Below are positions 15,751 to 26,402 of a DNA stretch of 64,000 bases, piece by piece. The stretch comes from Myrica gale (Eukaryota > Streptophyta > Magnoliopsida > Fagales > Myricaceae): positions 12,341,501 through 12,405,500 of the forward strand of contig OZ005600.1 in the NCBI GenBank assembly GCA_963930655.1. The letters are read 5' to 3'. The stretch's first letter is position 1. Each line of letters opens with the position of its first letter. The notes below the pieces were generated by a model. It searched no databases. It was given only the letters and a program-made list of their open reading frames with translations, and was not told where the DNA came from. A program made the position numbers and the translations under genes.

Positions 15751-16578
15751 CTTGTATACATGAAGAGCATTTTTGATTTGTGGATGCTGAAACTGCTTTC
15801 CAAACTCTGCAGCGTTTGCATTCTCTTTTTTTTTTCTAAGCAAATACAAACAAACCAATACAACCACTATGAGGGAGCCCAGGGGTTGTCACTGGAGATG
15901 ATCGAACAAGGGAGAGCAGAAAGAGGGATATTCCCTAGATTATTTTCCTTTGCAGCCCATTTCGCCAGCTCATGAGCCATGGAATTAGCCACACGTTTGA
16001 CATGAATAAAGGACCAGGAAGTATGCTCCATTTTAAGTCGCCGAATGTCCTCAATAAGGAGAACAAGGGCCTTAATGAGATTGATTTGTCTTCAGCTGTG
16101 TCAATGAAAAATTTGCAAGATGACATCTTAAGCTTGAGGGAGATGATAGGGAAACTTGAGGAGGAGGTTGAACTTCGAGTGGACCAAAGAAATGCTCTGC
16201 AACAAGAAATAAATGGTTAAAAGAGGAACTTAATGAGCTGAACAAGAAACACTGGGTTGTGCTTGAGCAGGTGGAGTCAGTGGGCTATGACGCAGAGCGC
16301 TTTGGGTCATCTATGAAGGAATTGCAGGATGAGAATTCAAAACTAAAAGAGGCATGTGATGTAGAGAGAAGTGTAAAAGCTCTCTGTTGGAAAAGTCGTT
16401 TATCATGGAGAAATTTCTGGAGAAAAATGATGTTTTGGAGAACTCCCTGTCTGATTGGAATGTTGAGTTAGAAGGGGTTAGAGGGGAAGTATAAGAACTG
16501 GAAGAATCCTCTCAATTGTTTTTGGGAGATAGATATACTCTTGTTGCTGAGAAGGCTACCCTGATTTCTTAGTTACAG
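15751..16578 (+). pseudogene. NET1: NET1 coiled-coil fragment, 3' part, split by a LINE tail
   Basis: After the Copia element the reading resumes as CIHEEHF, a stop, then DAETAFQTLQRLHS to about 15825. A LINE tail interrupts. From about 16060 it continues NKGLNEIDLSSAVSMKNLQD, then KLEEEVELRVDQRNALQQEI, LEQVESVGYDAERFGSSMKE and, after frameshifts, ENSLSDWNVELEGVRGEV to the right inverted repeat. The order matches one continuous stretch of NET1 coiled coil, so captured DNA was collinear with the parent. Several stops and shifts rule out function. Confidence 0.85.
15826..16058 (-). mobile_element. 5'-truncated LINE tail inside the NET1 fragment
   Basis: On the minus strand a short reading (LIEDIRRLKMEHTSWSFIHV, then KRVANSMAHELAKWA) matches the RNase H end of plant L1-type LINEs. 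It ends in a poly(A) tract that appears as T10 on the plus strand at 15826-15835. Only about 230 bp of element remain. It splits the NET1 reading between LQRLHS and NKGLNE. Confidence 0.75.
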
Positions 16579-16650
16579 ATGTTGGTAAAGATGAAGACGA
16601 TGGCAAATATTATCTTCAAACAAACTACCTTCAAGATTGAAGTGCACTTG

Positions 16651-16874
16651 AAGACGATGGCTATGGGCCATTCGCAAGGAAGTAGCCTCGTTTTGGCAGG
16701 AGGCTTGGGTTGAGGACGTGGAAAAAAAAGTGATTTTGGGTAAAGATGCTGACGTGGCAAACACTGTCGTTACTCGCACTAAACCTGACGGAAGGGTATT
16801 TTTGTCAAAAGATAGAAGTTTAGGAATTATTATATTAGATTTTAAAACTTAAAGATCGAAGGTCTAAAAGATGC
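16651..16874 (-). repeat. Right terminal inverted repeat of the Pack-MULE
   Basis: Reverse complement of the left arm. The inner flank (16590-16650) shows small rearrangements: TCTTCAAACAAACTACCTTCA occurs here in the same orientation as at the inner edge of the left arm (about 12096), hinting at a local inversion or template switch. Confidence 0.8.
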
Positions 16875-16880
16875 CAAACT

Positions 16881-17064
16881 TGGGCATGTTTGAGACCCCA
16901 AATATTTGGGGTCTCAACAAATCGAACAAACCAAACAAATTCCAAAATTTTTAACTTTTACACCTACACACTTCACCTTTCACAAACCTCAATAAATCTC
17001 AATAAAGTAAAGATTCCCAAAATTTCGGGAATATTCCCCAATTTTTTGGCAAACAAACATCCCC
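16881..17064. repeat. Tourist-like MITE, copy B
   Basis: A diverged copy of the 5840-6023 family, sharing AATTTTTAACTTTTACAC and AAGATTCCCAAAATTTCGGG. It lies almost directly against the right end of the Pack-MULE. Its terminal repeats have decayed (TGTTTGAGACC / CAAACATCCCC). Confidence 0.65.
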
Positions 17065-17140
17065 TTTTTAATCCCCTATATTTTAGTTTCCAGAAAGAAA
17101 GGAGTGCCACTTGAGAAGAAGGCTCCGTGTGCAACTCTAG

Positions 17141-18970
17141 TTTTTTTTATAAGTAAACAGAGGGTTATCATTATCCATCAAAATAGTTTTTACAAGATAG
17201 TGCAGCCACAGGCACATCAGAGCAATGAATAACCCCCACAAAACCCGACATAGAGATCCATCTAGCTAAGTGATGTGCAAGCCAATTTCCACTACGTGGA
17301 TTCCAAACAAACTTCCACCGTGGTTTAAGGCGCAACAAACGTCGAATAGTAGTAATTTCACCCTCAATCAGCCATAGAATCGAGCCTTCCAAGTCAATAA
17401 TTTGTTGGATGATAGTAAGAGAGTCACCTTCTAGCTCCACGTGCTGCCCCACAAAAATTTAAGCTAAGTCACACGCCAGACGTGCTGCACGTGCTTCTCC
17501 TTTCAGTGGATTTGTCCCCGAGAAACGTTGGGATTTTGCACATAAGAACTGACCAGTGGAATCCCTTCCAACTGCAGCAACATATAACCATCCATCACCT
17601 ACTGCCACATCAAAATTTATTTTGATAGCCCCTTCAGAAGGAGGTTGCCAATCTGGAAATGCAGTATCAATAGCACTCCAAGCCTCTTTGTGTGCCACAT
17701 ATCACCTATGAACAGACCGAATAAGCTGCATAACATCAAACTCCTTTCCTTCATGAATTTTCTGATTCCGTGTGTGCCAAACGGTATCAAGGATAATAGT
17801 AACAACCATCATCATTTGATTCCATAAGGGCCTATCACCTACAGGCATATTGCTTGCATTAAAAATAAAGCGAATCCAGATTTCAATGGAAAGTTGTGTG
17901 AATCTCTCCACATTCATAGGCCATGGTCCATGCTGCCACAAGATAGAGCTAAGGGAGCATTCCAAAAATAAGTGCTCAATAGATTCCACGGCAAGCTTAC
18001 AAAGTGGACAAAGCATGGAGGATAATTATTGTCCCCCACTAAACCTGCCCACCGTCCCTCTTAATGGCAATGCACATGCTGCTACCTTCCATAGCATCAA
18101 TCTTAATCTATGCTGCACTTTTAGTTTCCAAATAGCATTCCAGATGGCTGATGGTAATGGCCCTTGTATTGATAGTTTATTTCTATTGTCATAAAGATAT
18201 GCTGCTTTAACCGACAGATGCCCTTTGGTTTCCAACACCCATTTAACACAATCTTGTTGTGGTGCCATTGGGATTGATATATTAATAATGGCTGCTGCTG
18301 ACATAGGCTCAAACAGATGCCTTATAAGATTCATTTTCCAACAATTATAAGAAGAGTCTATAAGATCACATACTCTATTAATTCTTCGGTTCACCAATCT
18401 TCCTTGTTGCAGTTTTGGGATGAAAGTTGGGATATCAGGGACCCACGGTTGACTCCAAATATTAATGCTTTCCCCATTTTGCACACACCAACATAGGTCA
18501 GCTTTCACAATCTCTCGAGTCTTCATAATGCCCTGCCAAATCCAGGAGGCAACCGATATCATAGGGGCAGACAAAAAATTCATTCCTCTGCAATATTTGG
18601 ATGCCATAGCCTGCACCCAAATACGATCCGCTTGCTGAGCTAGTTCCCATCCCAGTTTGGCCACAAGAGCTCTATTAAGCTCTTCCATCCGTGGCAGGCC
18701 AAGCCCGCCATAAAACTTTGACTTACAAATATTATCCCATGCCTTGGGGTGAAAACGTCGAGAGACTCCATCAAATCCCTACAAAAAAATTCTTCATCTT
18801 GGTATCTAATCTTTTACACACTTGCTTAGGAAGTAGAAATACAGACATATAGTAGGAGGGGAGGGCTGAAGCTACCGATTGTAATAAGACAGTACGTCCC
18901 GCTTGGGAAAGTGCTCGGGCCTTCCATCTGGCAAGGCGTTTGTCCGTCTGCTTTCCTATACAATGCACAT
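17141..18970 (-). mobile_element. 5'-truncated L1-type LINE, minus strand
   Basis: Minus-strand readings run from the end of the reverse transcriptase (KRLARWKARALSQAGRTVLL, 18930) through ALVAKLGWELAQQADRIWVQ and IWSQPWVPDIPTF to the zf-RVT region (LKVQHRLRLMLWKVAACALP; CPLCKLAVESIEHLFLEC). They end with an RNase H remnant (INFDVAVGDGW; GEARAARLACDLA; NWLAHHLARWI). A poly(A) tail is seen as T8 at 17141-17148. Stops and shifts are frequent. The sequence is clearly related to, but not a recent copy of, the full-length LINE at 19567-24564. The endonuclease and most of the reverse transcriptase were never copied, as in usual 5' truncation. Confidence 0.88.
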
Positions 18971-18974
18971 GGGA

Positions 18975-19549
18975 AACGGTTGATCATCGTTTACTCAAGA
19001 CAAGTATGGAAGATTTCCTTCAATTCTTCAGGAACATTATTATCAAGAAATCCATTATTATGCCCTTCTTTTACCTATTTTGGAAATACCCATCAGCCAT
19101 GTCCCAAAGCCAACGATTATGTTAACCACACACTCTTTTTTATTTGTTTTCTTGGCACTCCTTTTTGCTTAGGAAGATAACTCCCCTCGAAAGACTTGGA
19201 AGAACGATTACTTTATGATATAATATTGAGGTTTGTCGTGTACCTTCCCATCCCTACTTCTTGTCTTCTATACTGAAATAGGGTTTAGATACTTGGCGTG
19301 CTTCGAAAGGCATGGCTGATGTTACAATGAGGTGGCATTTATACATGATCCACGCTTAAAGTTTCTTGCTTTAAAAGCAAAGTAGGAAAATCGTTTGATA
19401 TTTTCTCATTTCCAAAGAGCTAATCAGAATGCTTGCTAACACTAAAGAGAAACTTTTTCTGATCCGCCAAAAGTGCCCCCCCTGGCCCCTTCTATTTTTA
19501 TGTGTCTCTCTCCTATTCGATTGTCTTGCAGTGTCAATCTTTCCAAGAT
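18975..19549. other. Spacer between the two LINEs
   Basis: No recognisable coding sequence. A pyrimidine tract followed by TTGTCTTGCAG at about 19520-19531 looks like a 3' splice site. The sequence after it is cut by the LINE, but I recognise no product. Confidence 0.35.
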
Positions 19550-22500
19550 GATTCCAGCTATGAGAATTTTGCCAATTTAGAAAAAACTGGCAGAGAAACA
19601 GTGCTCTTTTGAGAGAGCTTTCCGTACACCCATGGTGTGTTTCTCGGTACGTGTGGGTCTGCCCGAGTTCTGGTTTTCTTCTGGTTCCCACCGGCCGCCG
19701 TCGATGATGCAGCGCCTCCCTGTGAATCCGGCGCCGCCTGCCAGCCTCTTTTTGGTCGTTCAGCGCTGTTCCAGCTTTCTCTGCTTTTTTAAGCGGGGCT
19801 TTTCTCCTTGTTTTGCACCAGGTTTCTTCATCCCTGAGAAAGTACTTACCTTTCTTTTCTTCCTACTTTTTCGGCTACTGCTTATGGATTCTTCTGGACA
19901 TGCTAAGGAGGTGGACCACCTCATTGAAAGAACCAAGGCCTTGAACTGGGGTTTTGCACCCCCACTCTCCTGGAGGGACCCGGTTTGTAAAGGACGAACT
20001 AGAAAGCTTGTGCTGCGGAAAAGAGCGACGGATCCACACTCCACCCACTTGCTTAGTTGTGCTGTCCAGGAGTCTAAACAAAGGGACCTCGAAGCACCGA
20101 AATCCTCTCTCCCAGACTCGAAGAAACCAACAAAGGACCGGCTGTCTGAGTCCATCGCTCAAGCGCTTAACTTATCCAGCCCGCTTGTGGGTCTCATTTT
20201 CAAGCCCAGTTACTTTTCGACTCAAGCTGCGGAGGATGTTCGACATACGCACAAAGCCAAACTGAAAAAGAATAGTGTGGGGCCGCCGATTCATAACACT
20301 CGCACGGGTAAACTCTCTCCTTTATCTTCTACGGAAGGATCGCATGTTGACCAGTCCAAGCAGGCCGGGGAGGCGGGCCATAACTTGCCCCCCCTTCCGC
20401 CATGAGGGTGTTATATTGGAACTGTCGCGGCTTCCGTCGAGCGGCGGCAGTTCGGTATCTCAGGGAAGTGGTGCGGCAACACCTCCCTGAGTTATTTTGC
20501 TTAGCCGAAACTAAGACTGTTGGGGTACGTAGGAAGATTTTGCAGTTGGGATATGCTGATGTAATTGAAGTCCCCCCTAGGGGTCGCAGAGGAGGGTTGG
20601 CTGTCGCCTGGAGACAAGGTGTTAGTCTAAATGTTATTTCTGTCAGCGACTATTTTGTTAATGTTGCAGTGTTTTCTGATCCTCAGGATCAACCTTGGTT
20701 GCTATCTTTTGTATATGGCCCAACTTTATAGAATGAGAAAGATTTGTTCTGGTATGAGCTGGAAAATAGTGGGCGGAATTTCACAGGACCATGGCTCTGT
20801 TTTGGTGATTTTAATGCAATTTTGGATCAAAGTGACAAATGGGGTGGGAGGCCGGTGGGCTCTAGTTCCCTCTCAGGCAATCTAAATCGGTTTTTGTGGA
20901 ATGTTGGTATGATTGACCTTGGCTTTGCTGGCAACCCATACACTTGGTCTAACGGTAGAGAAGGACAGGGGCTGATCATGGAACGTTTGGATAGGGGTGT
21001 TGCTAATGGGGAATGGCGTGGTCTGTTTCCCAGGGCTACGGTTCGCCATATCGCTCGACATGCCTCAGATCATGCACCCATCCTTTTGGATACAGTTGGA
21101 GATAACAACAGTCACCCTAAACCTTTCCGCTTTGAAGCTTTTTGGGCTTCTGATGTGCGCAGCAAAGCGGTGGTAGCCGAAGCTTGGAGGTTTGATGGAT
21201 CGGGTTCTCCAGCATACACTTTGTGCCAATGTCTTAAAGCTACTAAGATAGCTTTACGACGGTGGAACCGAGAGGTATTTGGGCAGATTCAATATAACGT
21301 CCGCCGCCTCCAAATGGAATTAGATGAAATTCAACAGACAAGGGCAGCAGGACAACCCGAGATGTGGATTTCGGCAAAAGAAAAAGAGCTCAGTGCTCGT
21401 CTACTGGAAGAGCAGAGGAAGGAAGAGGAGTTGTGGAGATATAAATCGCGCACCACGTGGCTTACAACACCGGACCTCAATACCCGTTTCTTCCATCTCT
21501 CTACAATCAACAGGAGGCGTCGCAATTGTATCGATGCACTTCAAGATCAAACGGGAGAGTGGCTACATGACAGGGACGAAATTGGCTCTCACATAGAGAA
21601 TTATTTCCGACATTTGTTTGCCGGCAGCCATGCTTCGTTTCCTCATAATCTGGAGGATTTAATTGCAAAGGTCATCACTGTGGAGGATAACAACAGATTG
21701 TGTAGACCCCCTTCGGATATGGAAATCTGGGATGCTATGAAGAGCATTGGAGGATCTAAATCTCCCGGGCCCGACGGGTTTACGACCCTTTTCTTCCAGA
21801 AATATTGGCCCACAGTAGGAGGCGAGGTAATTCGGATGGTTAAACGTTTTTTCATGCATGGATTTTTGTTAAAACAGATCAACCACTCTTTCATTGCACT
21901 TATTCCGAAGACTAGCTCTCCCGTGTCTATTTCCCATTATCGCCCAATCAGCCTTTGTAATGTTAGCTACAAGGTGATCTCGAAAATTCTGACCATGCAT
22001 TTGAAAGGGGTGCTGCCAAAATTAATTTCTCAAAATCAAAATGCTTTTGTGCCTCAACGACATATACATGACAATTTAATCCTAGTGCAGGAAGTTATGC
22101 AAACAATTAAACGGAAACGAGGTCGAGGAGGCCTCCTCGCGGTCAAAGTAGATATGGAGAAGGCATACGACAAAGTCGATTGGTCCTTCCTCATGGCCAT
22201 CCTTAAAGCCTTCGGTTTCAATGATCAGTGGTGTCGGTGGATTTTTCAATGCATCTCTACGGTATTGTTTTCTATCCTTTTAAATGGTTCGCCGTATGGT
22301 TTTTTCCGCCCGCATTGTGGACTTCGGCAAGGTGATCCTCTTTCACCTTTCTTGTTTGTCTTGGTCACGGAGGTCCTCACACGCCTTCTCAATCGTGAAG
22401 AATGCAATGGAGGCATACACGGCATTAAAATTGCACGTCCTGCTCCACCTGTTACTCATATGCTTTTTGCAGATGATGTGATGCTCTTTTGTCGGGCGAA

Positions 22501-24581
22501 CCCGGGTGAAGTGCGACAACTGAACAATTGTTTGCATACTTTTGCCCGCTGGTCTGGACAGGTGATCAACCCCCGAAAATCGTTCCTTTTGTTTAGTAAT
22601 AATGTCCGCCAGGATACAAAGAACAACATGGCTGCTATTATGCGTCTGCCAGCAACAGAAGAAATTGGGAAATACTTGGGGCTACCCCTCTGTGTGCCTC
22701 GTTCAAAAAGTGCAGCGTGCAAGGAGCTACAGGAGAGAGTGGTGAACCGGTTGGCAGGGTGGAAAGCATGTGCGCTCTCACAAGCGGGACGCACAACTTT
22801 GATTCAATCAGTGGTCCAAGCCCTCCCTTCGTATTATATGTCGGTGTATTTACTACCCAATAGAGTGAGTCGAGGCCTTGATATTCGAATAAAAAATTTC
22901 TGGTGGGGGTTCGATGGGGAAACTCGCCGGTTTCACCCGAAATCGTGGGCGAGTATTTGTCGGCCGAAGTCTTGTGGAGGTCTAGGTTTACGAAGATTGG
23001 AAGACCTTAATCGAGCTCTCGTGGCGAAGAAGGGATGGGAGCTGCTGGTACGAAAGGATCGTATTTGGGTTCACGCGTTACAAGCAAAGTATTTCTGTGG
23101 TTCCAACTTTTTACAGGCCAGGCCGTCTCATGGCGCATCATGGTTCTGGCAGAGTATTATGAAGACTAGAGAGCTAGTGCAGGCAGGCTTTTGTTGGGAA
23201 GTTAGATCTGGGCAGGAGCTGAATATCTGGACTGACCCATGGGTGCCCGACCTTGAGGGGTTCTGCCCCCGTTTAAAACTGGGTTCACTCGTAGATAGGC
23301 GTATCAATACGGTGTGTGACCTCATTGACCCCCTTTCTAATTGCTGGAAGACTGATCTGATTAGAACTCTCTTCGAGGAACATTCGGCTAGTGTCATTCT
23401 GAACATTCCCCTTCCATCCCAACCTCTGCCGGATTTACCTAGATGGATCTTATCGTCTAAAGGGGTCTATTCAGTTAAGGAGGCTTATTTGTTTGACCAA
23501 AAACATCGCTTGGAAGATACTGGGGACCTGTCCCCACACGAATGGACAAAAATTTGGCGTCTGAAGGTGCAACATAGGCTCAAGCTTCTACTATGGAAGG
23601 TGACTGCCACTGCTCTTCCCTTGCGACATCGGTGGGGTGGTGCATCGACTAGTACCGAGCTGCATTTAGCACGCTGCCATGTCTGTCATACTCAGGACGA
23701 GACTCCAACTCACTTGTTTTTAGGTTGTCCAATTAGCACTAGATTGTGGTGCGCAGGGCCTTGGCCAATGAGGACAGAGCGGTTTACAAGTTTTCCAATC
23801 CAGCATTGGATAAAGTTCTTACTGAATCCCCAAAATATGCCTCACTCTCTACAGGAAGACTGGCCCCTTTTGATGCTGGCAGTCACAATTACATTAGACA
23901 CTATCTGGACTATGCGTAACAAGCTAGTGCACGAGGAGGAGTCTGTGGATTTAATGGAGCTGATTCGATCCATCCATCGGCGGTATAATGCACATTTGTC
24001 TGCTTGGAACCTACAGGAGGTAAACACTAAGCTACAATGGCAACCACCTAGTGAAGGAGTCCTCAAAATTAACTTTGATGTTTCTGTTATGCACAATTGG
24101 TTAAGTGCGGCAGCCGTCTGTCGCAACTGGAAGGGGGAAATACAAAAAGTTCGTTTTCACAAATGGCCAGGTTCCCAGCCCCTTAAAGGGGAAGCCCGAG
24201 CAGCACGTTTGGCCTGCTCTCTGGCAGAGGGATATGCTGGACGTGAAGTGGTCATAGAAGGTGATGCGCAAGGCCTGATTAACCAGGTCACGGACACTGC
24301 GCATATTCCAGATTGGTTGATTGCAGGTGAAGTGCAGACTATGCGAGCATTCTTGCAGAGGCAAGCAAAGTGGACTTTTCGTTGGACTCCGCGGGAGGGC
24401 AATGATATGGCTCATCACTTAGCTCGGTGGGGGGTGAGATTTGACAATCTGATAGATTTAGCTGCTGGTGATATTCCGCTGAATATTGTAAAGTGCGATG
24501 ACCATGCTGGTTTCAGCAGGGTCCTTTCTAATGCAAGTCTCATGTTATGCAGAAAAAAAAAAAAGATTCCAGCTATGAGAA
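19550..24581 (+). mobile_element. Full-length LINE with 17-bp target duplication
   Basis: The element proper runs 19567-24564 (4,998 bp) and ends in a poly(A) tract (24553-24564). GATTCCAGCTATGAGAA occurs exactly at 19550-19566 and 24565-24581, so the insertion is complete and young enough for a perfect duplication. It has a 5' leader, a short ORF1 and a long ORF2 with endonuclease, reverse transcriptase, zf-RVT and RNase H regions, as in plant L1-clade elements. One in-frame stop in ORF2 is the only evident lesion. Confidence 0.95.
19884..20405 (+). CDS. LINE ORF1, short form without a visible CCHC zinc knuckle
   Basis: The frame is open from 19632 (257 residues). The first 84 residues are hydrophobic and low complexity and look like translated leader, so the ATG at 19884 (173 residues, starting MDSSGHAKEVDHLIERTKAL) is preferred. 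Plant L1 ORF1 proteins usually carry a DUF4283 RNA-binding region and a CCHC knuckle; neither is visible here. The product is basic and Ser/Lys-rich, which could still allow RNA binding. Its stop overlaps the ORF2 start in ATGA (20402-20405). Alternatively this is the tail of a longer ancestral ORF1. Function is inferred only from position. Confidence 0.55.
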   Translation: MDSSGHAKEVDHLIERTKALNWGFAPPLSWRDPVCKGRTRKLVLRKRATDPHSTHLLSCAVQESKQRDLEAPKSSLPDSKKPTKDRLSESIAQALNLSSPLVGLIFKPSYFSTQAAEDVRHTHKAKLKKNSVGPPIHNTRTGKLSPLSSTEGSHVDQSKQAGEAGHNLPPLPP

Positions 24582-24607
24582 GTTCAAAGAAATATTTGTG
24601 TTTTTGA
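20402..24607 (+). pseudogene. LINE ORF2 polyprotein (endonuclease-reverse transcriptase-RNase H), one in-frame TAG
   Basis: 1,402 codons with a single amber stop at 20729-20731 (codon 110); the frame is open on both sides. The apurinic-type endonuclease has WNCRG (residues 7-11), LAETK, GDFNA and SDHAPI. The reverse transcriptase has SPGPDGF, YRPISLCN, KVDMEKAYDKVDW, GLRQGDPLSP and catalytic FADD (residues 689-692). zf-RVT shows CHVCHTQDETPTHLFLGC. RNase H shows KINFDVSV, KGEARAARLAC, VIEGDAQGLI and GNDMAHHLARW. The last residues read through the poly(A) tract into flanking DNA. A downstream ATG at 20744 would give a product lacking the start of the endonuclease. The stop makes autonomous activity unlikely unless it is read through. 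Confidence 0.92.
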
Positions 24608-25372
24608 TATCTGACAGCGTCTTTGTTTTATTTTTAGATTATCATTCGCTGCTCCACTTACACAAGTTGAATGCTTATGTGGATTCCAAATTACTATATA
24701 TGTCATAAAGAAACTCTGCGGCGGACTATGTCGTCATCTTGCTGGGGCATCATTTGTTAGAAACTCTCTTTGATTGTTCCTTTTTCCCCCCATCTGGTTC
24801 CGTGCCTAATTGGTTTCCCTACTACACCAAACTTCCATCTTGGCCGTTGGCATGACAATCGATTTAACAAAATTAAAAAAGAAACTCTTCTCTTTATGTT
24901 ACCCAAAAAAGCCGAGACACTTTGTTGTGATCTTCCTGGGAACGAGTTATGCTTAAGTCATAGAGAAATTGACGACACTGGCCCTTTTTTTTTTGCACTG
25001 AAAGTCTGATTTTTGAAAGTTTGACACCAGTTTTATCTCTCAAATTCAAAAAAAAAATCACTTGTGGAAAGGAATACTGCATAAGCCCCCAAATCAAATC
25101 ACCACCGCACTGTTACCAGGATAGTCTCTGCTACAGTACCCATCAATTTATTCAATTTCCAACAGCATTGGTAGTTACCGGTTGTGCCGGTGAGATTTTC
25201 ACATAATGGACCAGTTCAAGTTGTAGTGATTTATCCTATTAGTTAAAAAATAAAAAAGAGCTATGTTCAGTTCAATGGAGGGCAGAGCACTGTAAGTTTG
25301 TAAAGAATGAATTTCTTTTGAAGTAATGGATAGATCGTAATTTTTACTTGCCACAACATCGGGTAAGATGAC
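24582..25372. other. Intergenic DNA between LINE and hAT element
   Basis: No frame with a recognisable domain. The first ~25 bp continue the pre-insertion locus across the LINE (target site at 19550). The rest has no clear repeat structure. Confidence 0.4.
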
Positions 25373-25559
25373 TAGGGGTGTTCATCGGTACCAATAGTGG
25401 AGTTAACCAGCACCGCCACTGGTACCGGTAATCGCTCCCCGCTTAGTAGCGGGGGCAGTACCGGTTATGATTTTCACCAAAAAGCGGTGAAATTGGCGGT
25501 GGTGGTTCACCGCCACAACCGTTTTGTTTTTTTTAAAAAAAAAAAATTCAGGCGAAATG

Positions 25560-25960
25560 ACGTCATTTTGTTTAGTCTAAGACTCATAGGGTTCCCCCGC
25601 CCCCTCGCCACAGATTCTCGTTTCATTCGCAAATCTCAATTTCGCTCAGCCCCCTGACCCCTCCCTCGACGGCTCGCCGCTCGACCCTCCTTTGGCATCT
25701 GCCCAGTGCCCCTCTCCCTTGACGGCTCGACCCTCTCTCTCACGGTGAACGCCGTCTGCTACCGTGGTCCGTTGAACTCTCCCTCACGGTAAGTGTCTCT
25801 CCCTCGCTATCTGCCTCTCTCTCTCTCTCTCTTTCGATTCTCATTTGTCTCTCCTCCTACAGGTGCCTTCGGCCGTCGTGCAACAGGATACCTCAGGCTA
25901 CTCAGTTGCTTTCTCTCTCTTTTGACTCTGTCTCTCCCTCACGGTAAGTACTAACTCTCT
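25560..25960 (+). other. Pyrimidine-rich leader region of the outer hAT
   Basis: CT-rich sequence with repeated CTCTCCCTCACGGTAAG-type motifs (about 25785 and 25937), which look like splice donors after a repeated CTCTCCCTCACG segment, and a CTCCTACAG acceptor-like site at 25853. It probably represents the 5' untranslated exons of the lost transposase gene. Confidence 0.35.
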
Positions 25961-26249
25961 CTGCCTTTTTTTGTCAGATCGATTGGCTCTAATCCTTAAA
26001 TGCTTAATCAACTGTTAATTGTGAAGTTAATCAATTGCGGACTGTTAATAGTTATAGCTTAAAATTTAAGCCTCTATGTATAAACCAATTGGAATTTGGT
26101 AGTGACTTATAGCTTAATTGTGAAGTTAAATTTCTGCCTCTTTTTTAAGGTGCTCAATGATTGTGATTGTGCTTAATTTGACAGTGGTCTTGTCTCAATT
26201 TTGTGGCTTGAATTAAATAAAAAATTGCAAATTGCTGGACTACAGTGGT

Positions 26250-26402
26250 AATTGTGATTTTTGAAATTGTTGGAAGATGTGATTGAATTGGTTTGGATAA
26301 TTGTGGTTTGTGAAACTGTTGGAGGATAATGTTGAATTGGTGGAAGGATACTTGTGGTTTGTGAAATTGTTGGAGGATGAGATTGAATTGGTTTGAATAC
26401 TT
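26250..26402 (+). repeat. Three-unit tandem repeat (~50 bp) in the outer hAT
   Basis: Three units share GTGGTTTGTGAAA(C/T)TGTTGGAGGAT followed by TTGAATTGGT. They differ by several substitutions and small indels. A shorter tandem array with unit GGTCGGATCTTGGAT lies at 26703-26775. Confidence 0.7.

Larger units (their letters stand above)
12501..15755 (+). mobile_element. Internally deleted Ty1/Copia retrotransposon with 5-bp target duplication CTTGT
   Basis: The 5' LTR (12506-12820, 315 bp) and 3' LTR (15231-15750, 520 bp including a nested MITE) both start TATCAAGCATATCAT and end TTTTCTGTTA. CTTGT occurs at 12501-12505 and again at 15751-15755, and joining the flanks restores the NET1 reading. 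Internal sequence starts directly after the 5' LTR within the integrase, so the primer-binding site, gag, protease and integrase N-terminus are missing. A purine-rich tract precedes the 3' LTR (CTTGAGAGTGAG, 15219-15230). The LTRs have diverged by many substitutions, so the insertion is old. Confidence 0.9.
11849..16874. mobile_element. Pack-MULE-like element carrying a NET1 gene fragment, with nested insertions
   Basis: Inverted repeats of about 230-270 bp at 11849-12116 and 16651-16874 (inverted) flank non-repeat sequence. Shared blocks include ACGTCCTCAACCCAAGCCTC and its reverse complement, and TGGCCCATAGCCATCGTCTTC against its complement. Between the arms lies a broken piece of the host gene NET1, not a transposase. 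Long inverted repeats around a captured gene piece define a Pack-MULE. The outer ends have decayed and I could not fix a 9-bp target duplication, so the MULE label rests on arm length and cargo. A Copia element (12506-15750) and a LINE tail (about 15826-16058) later inserted into the cargo. Confidence 0.72.

Noticed and set aside
19632..19883. Long N-terminal extension of LINE ORF1
   Set aside because: Hydrophobic, Phe/Leu/Pro-rich composition looks like translated leader; the later in-frame ATG is preferred, though the frame is open.
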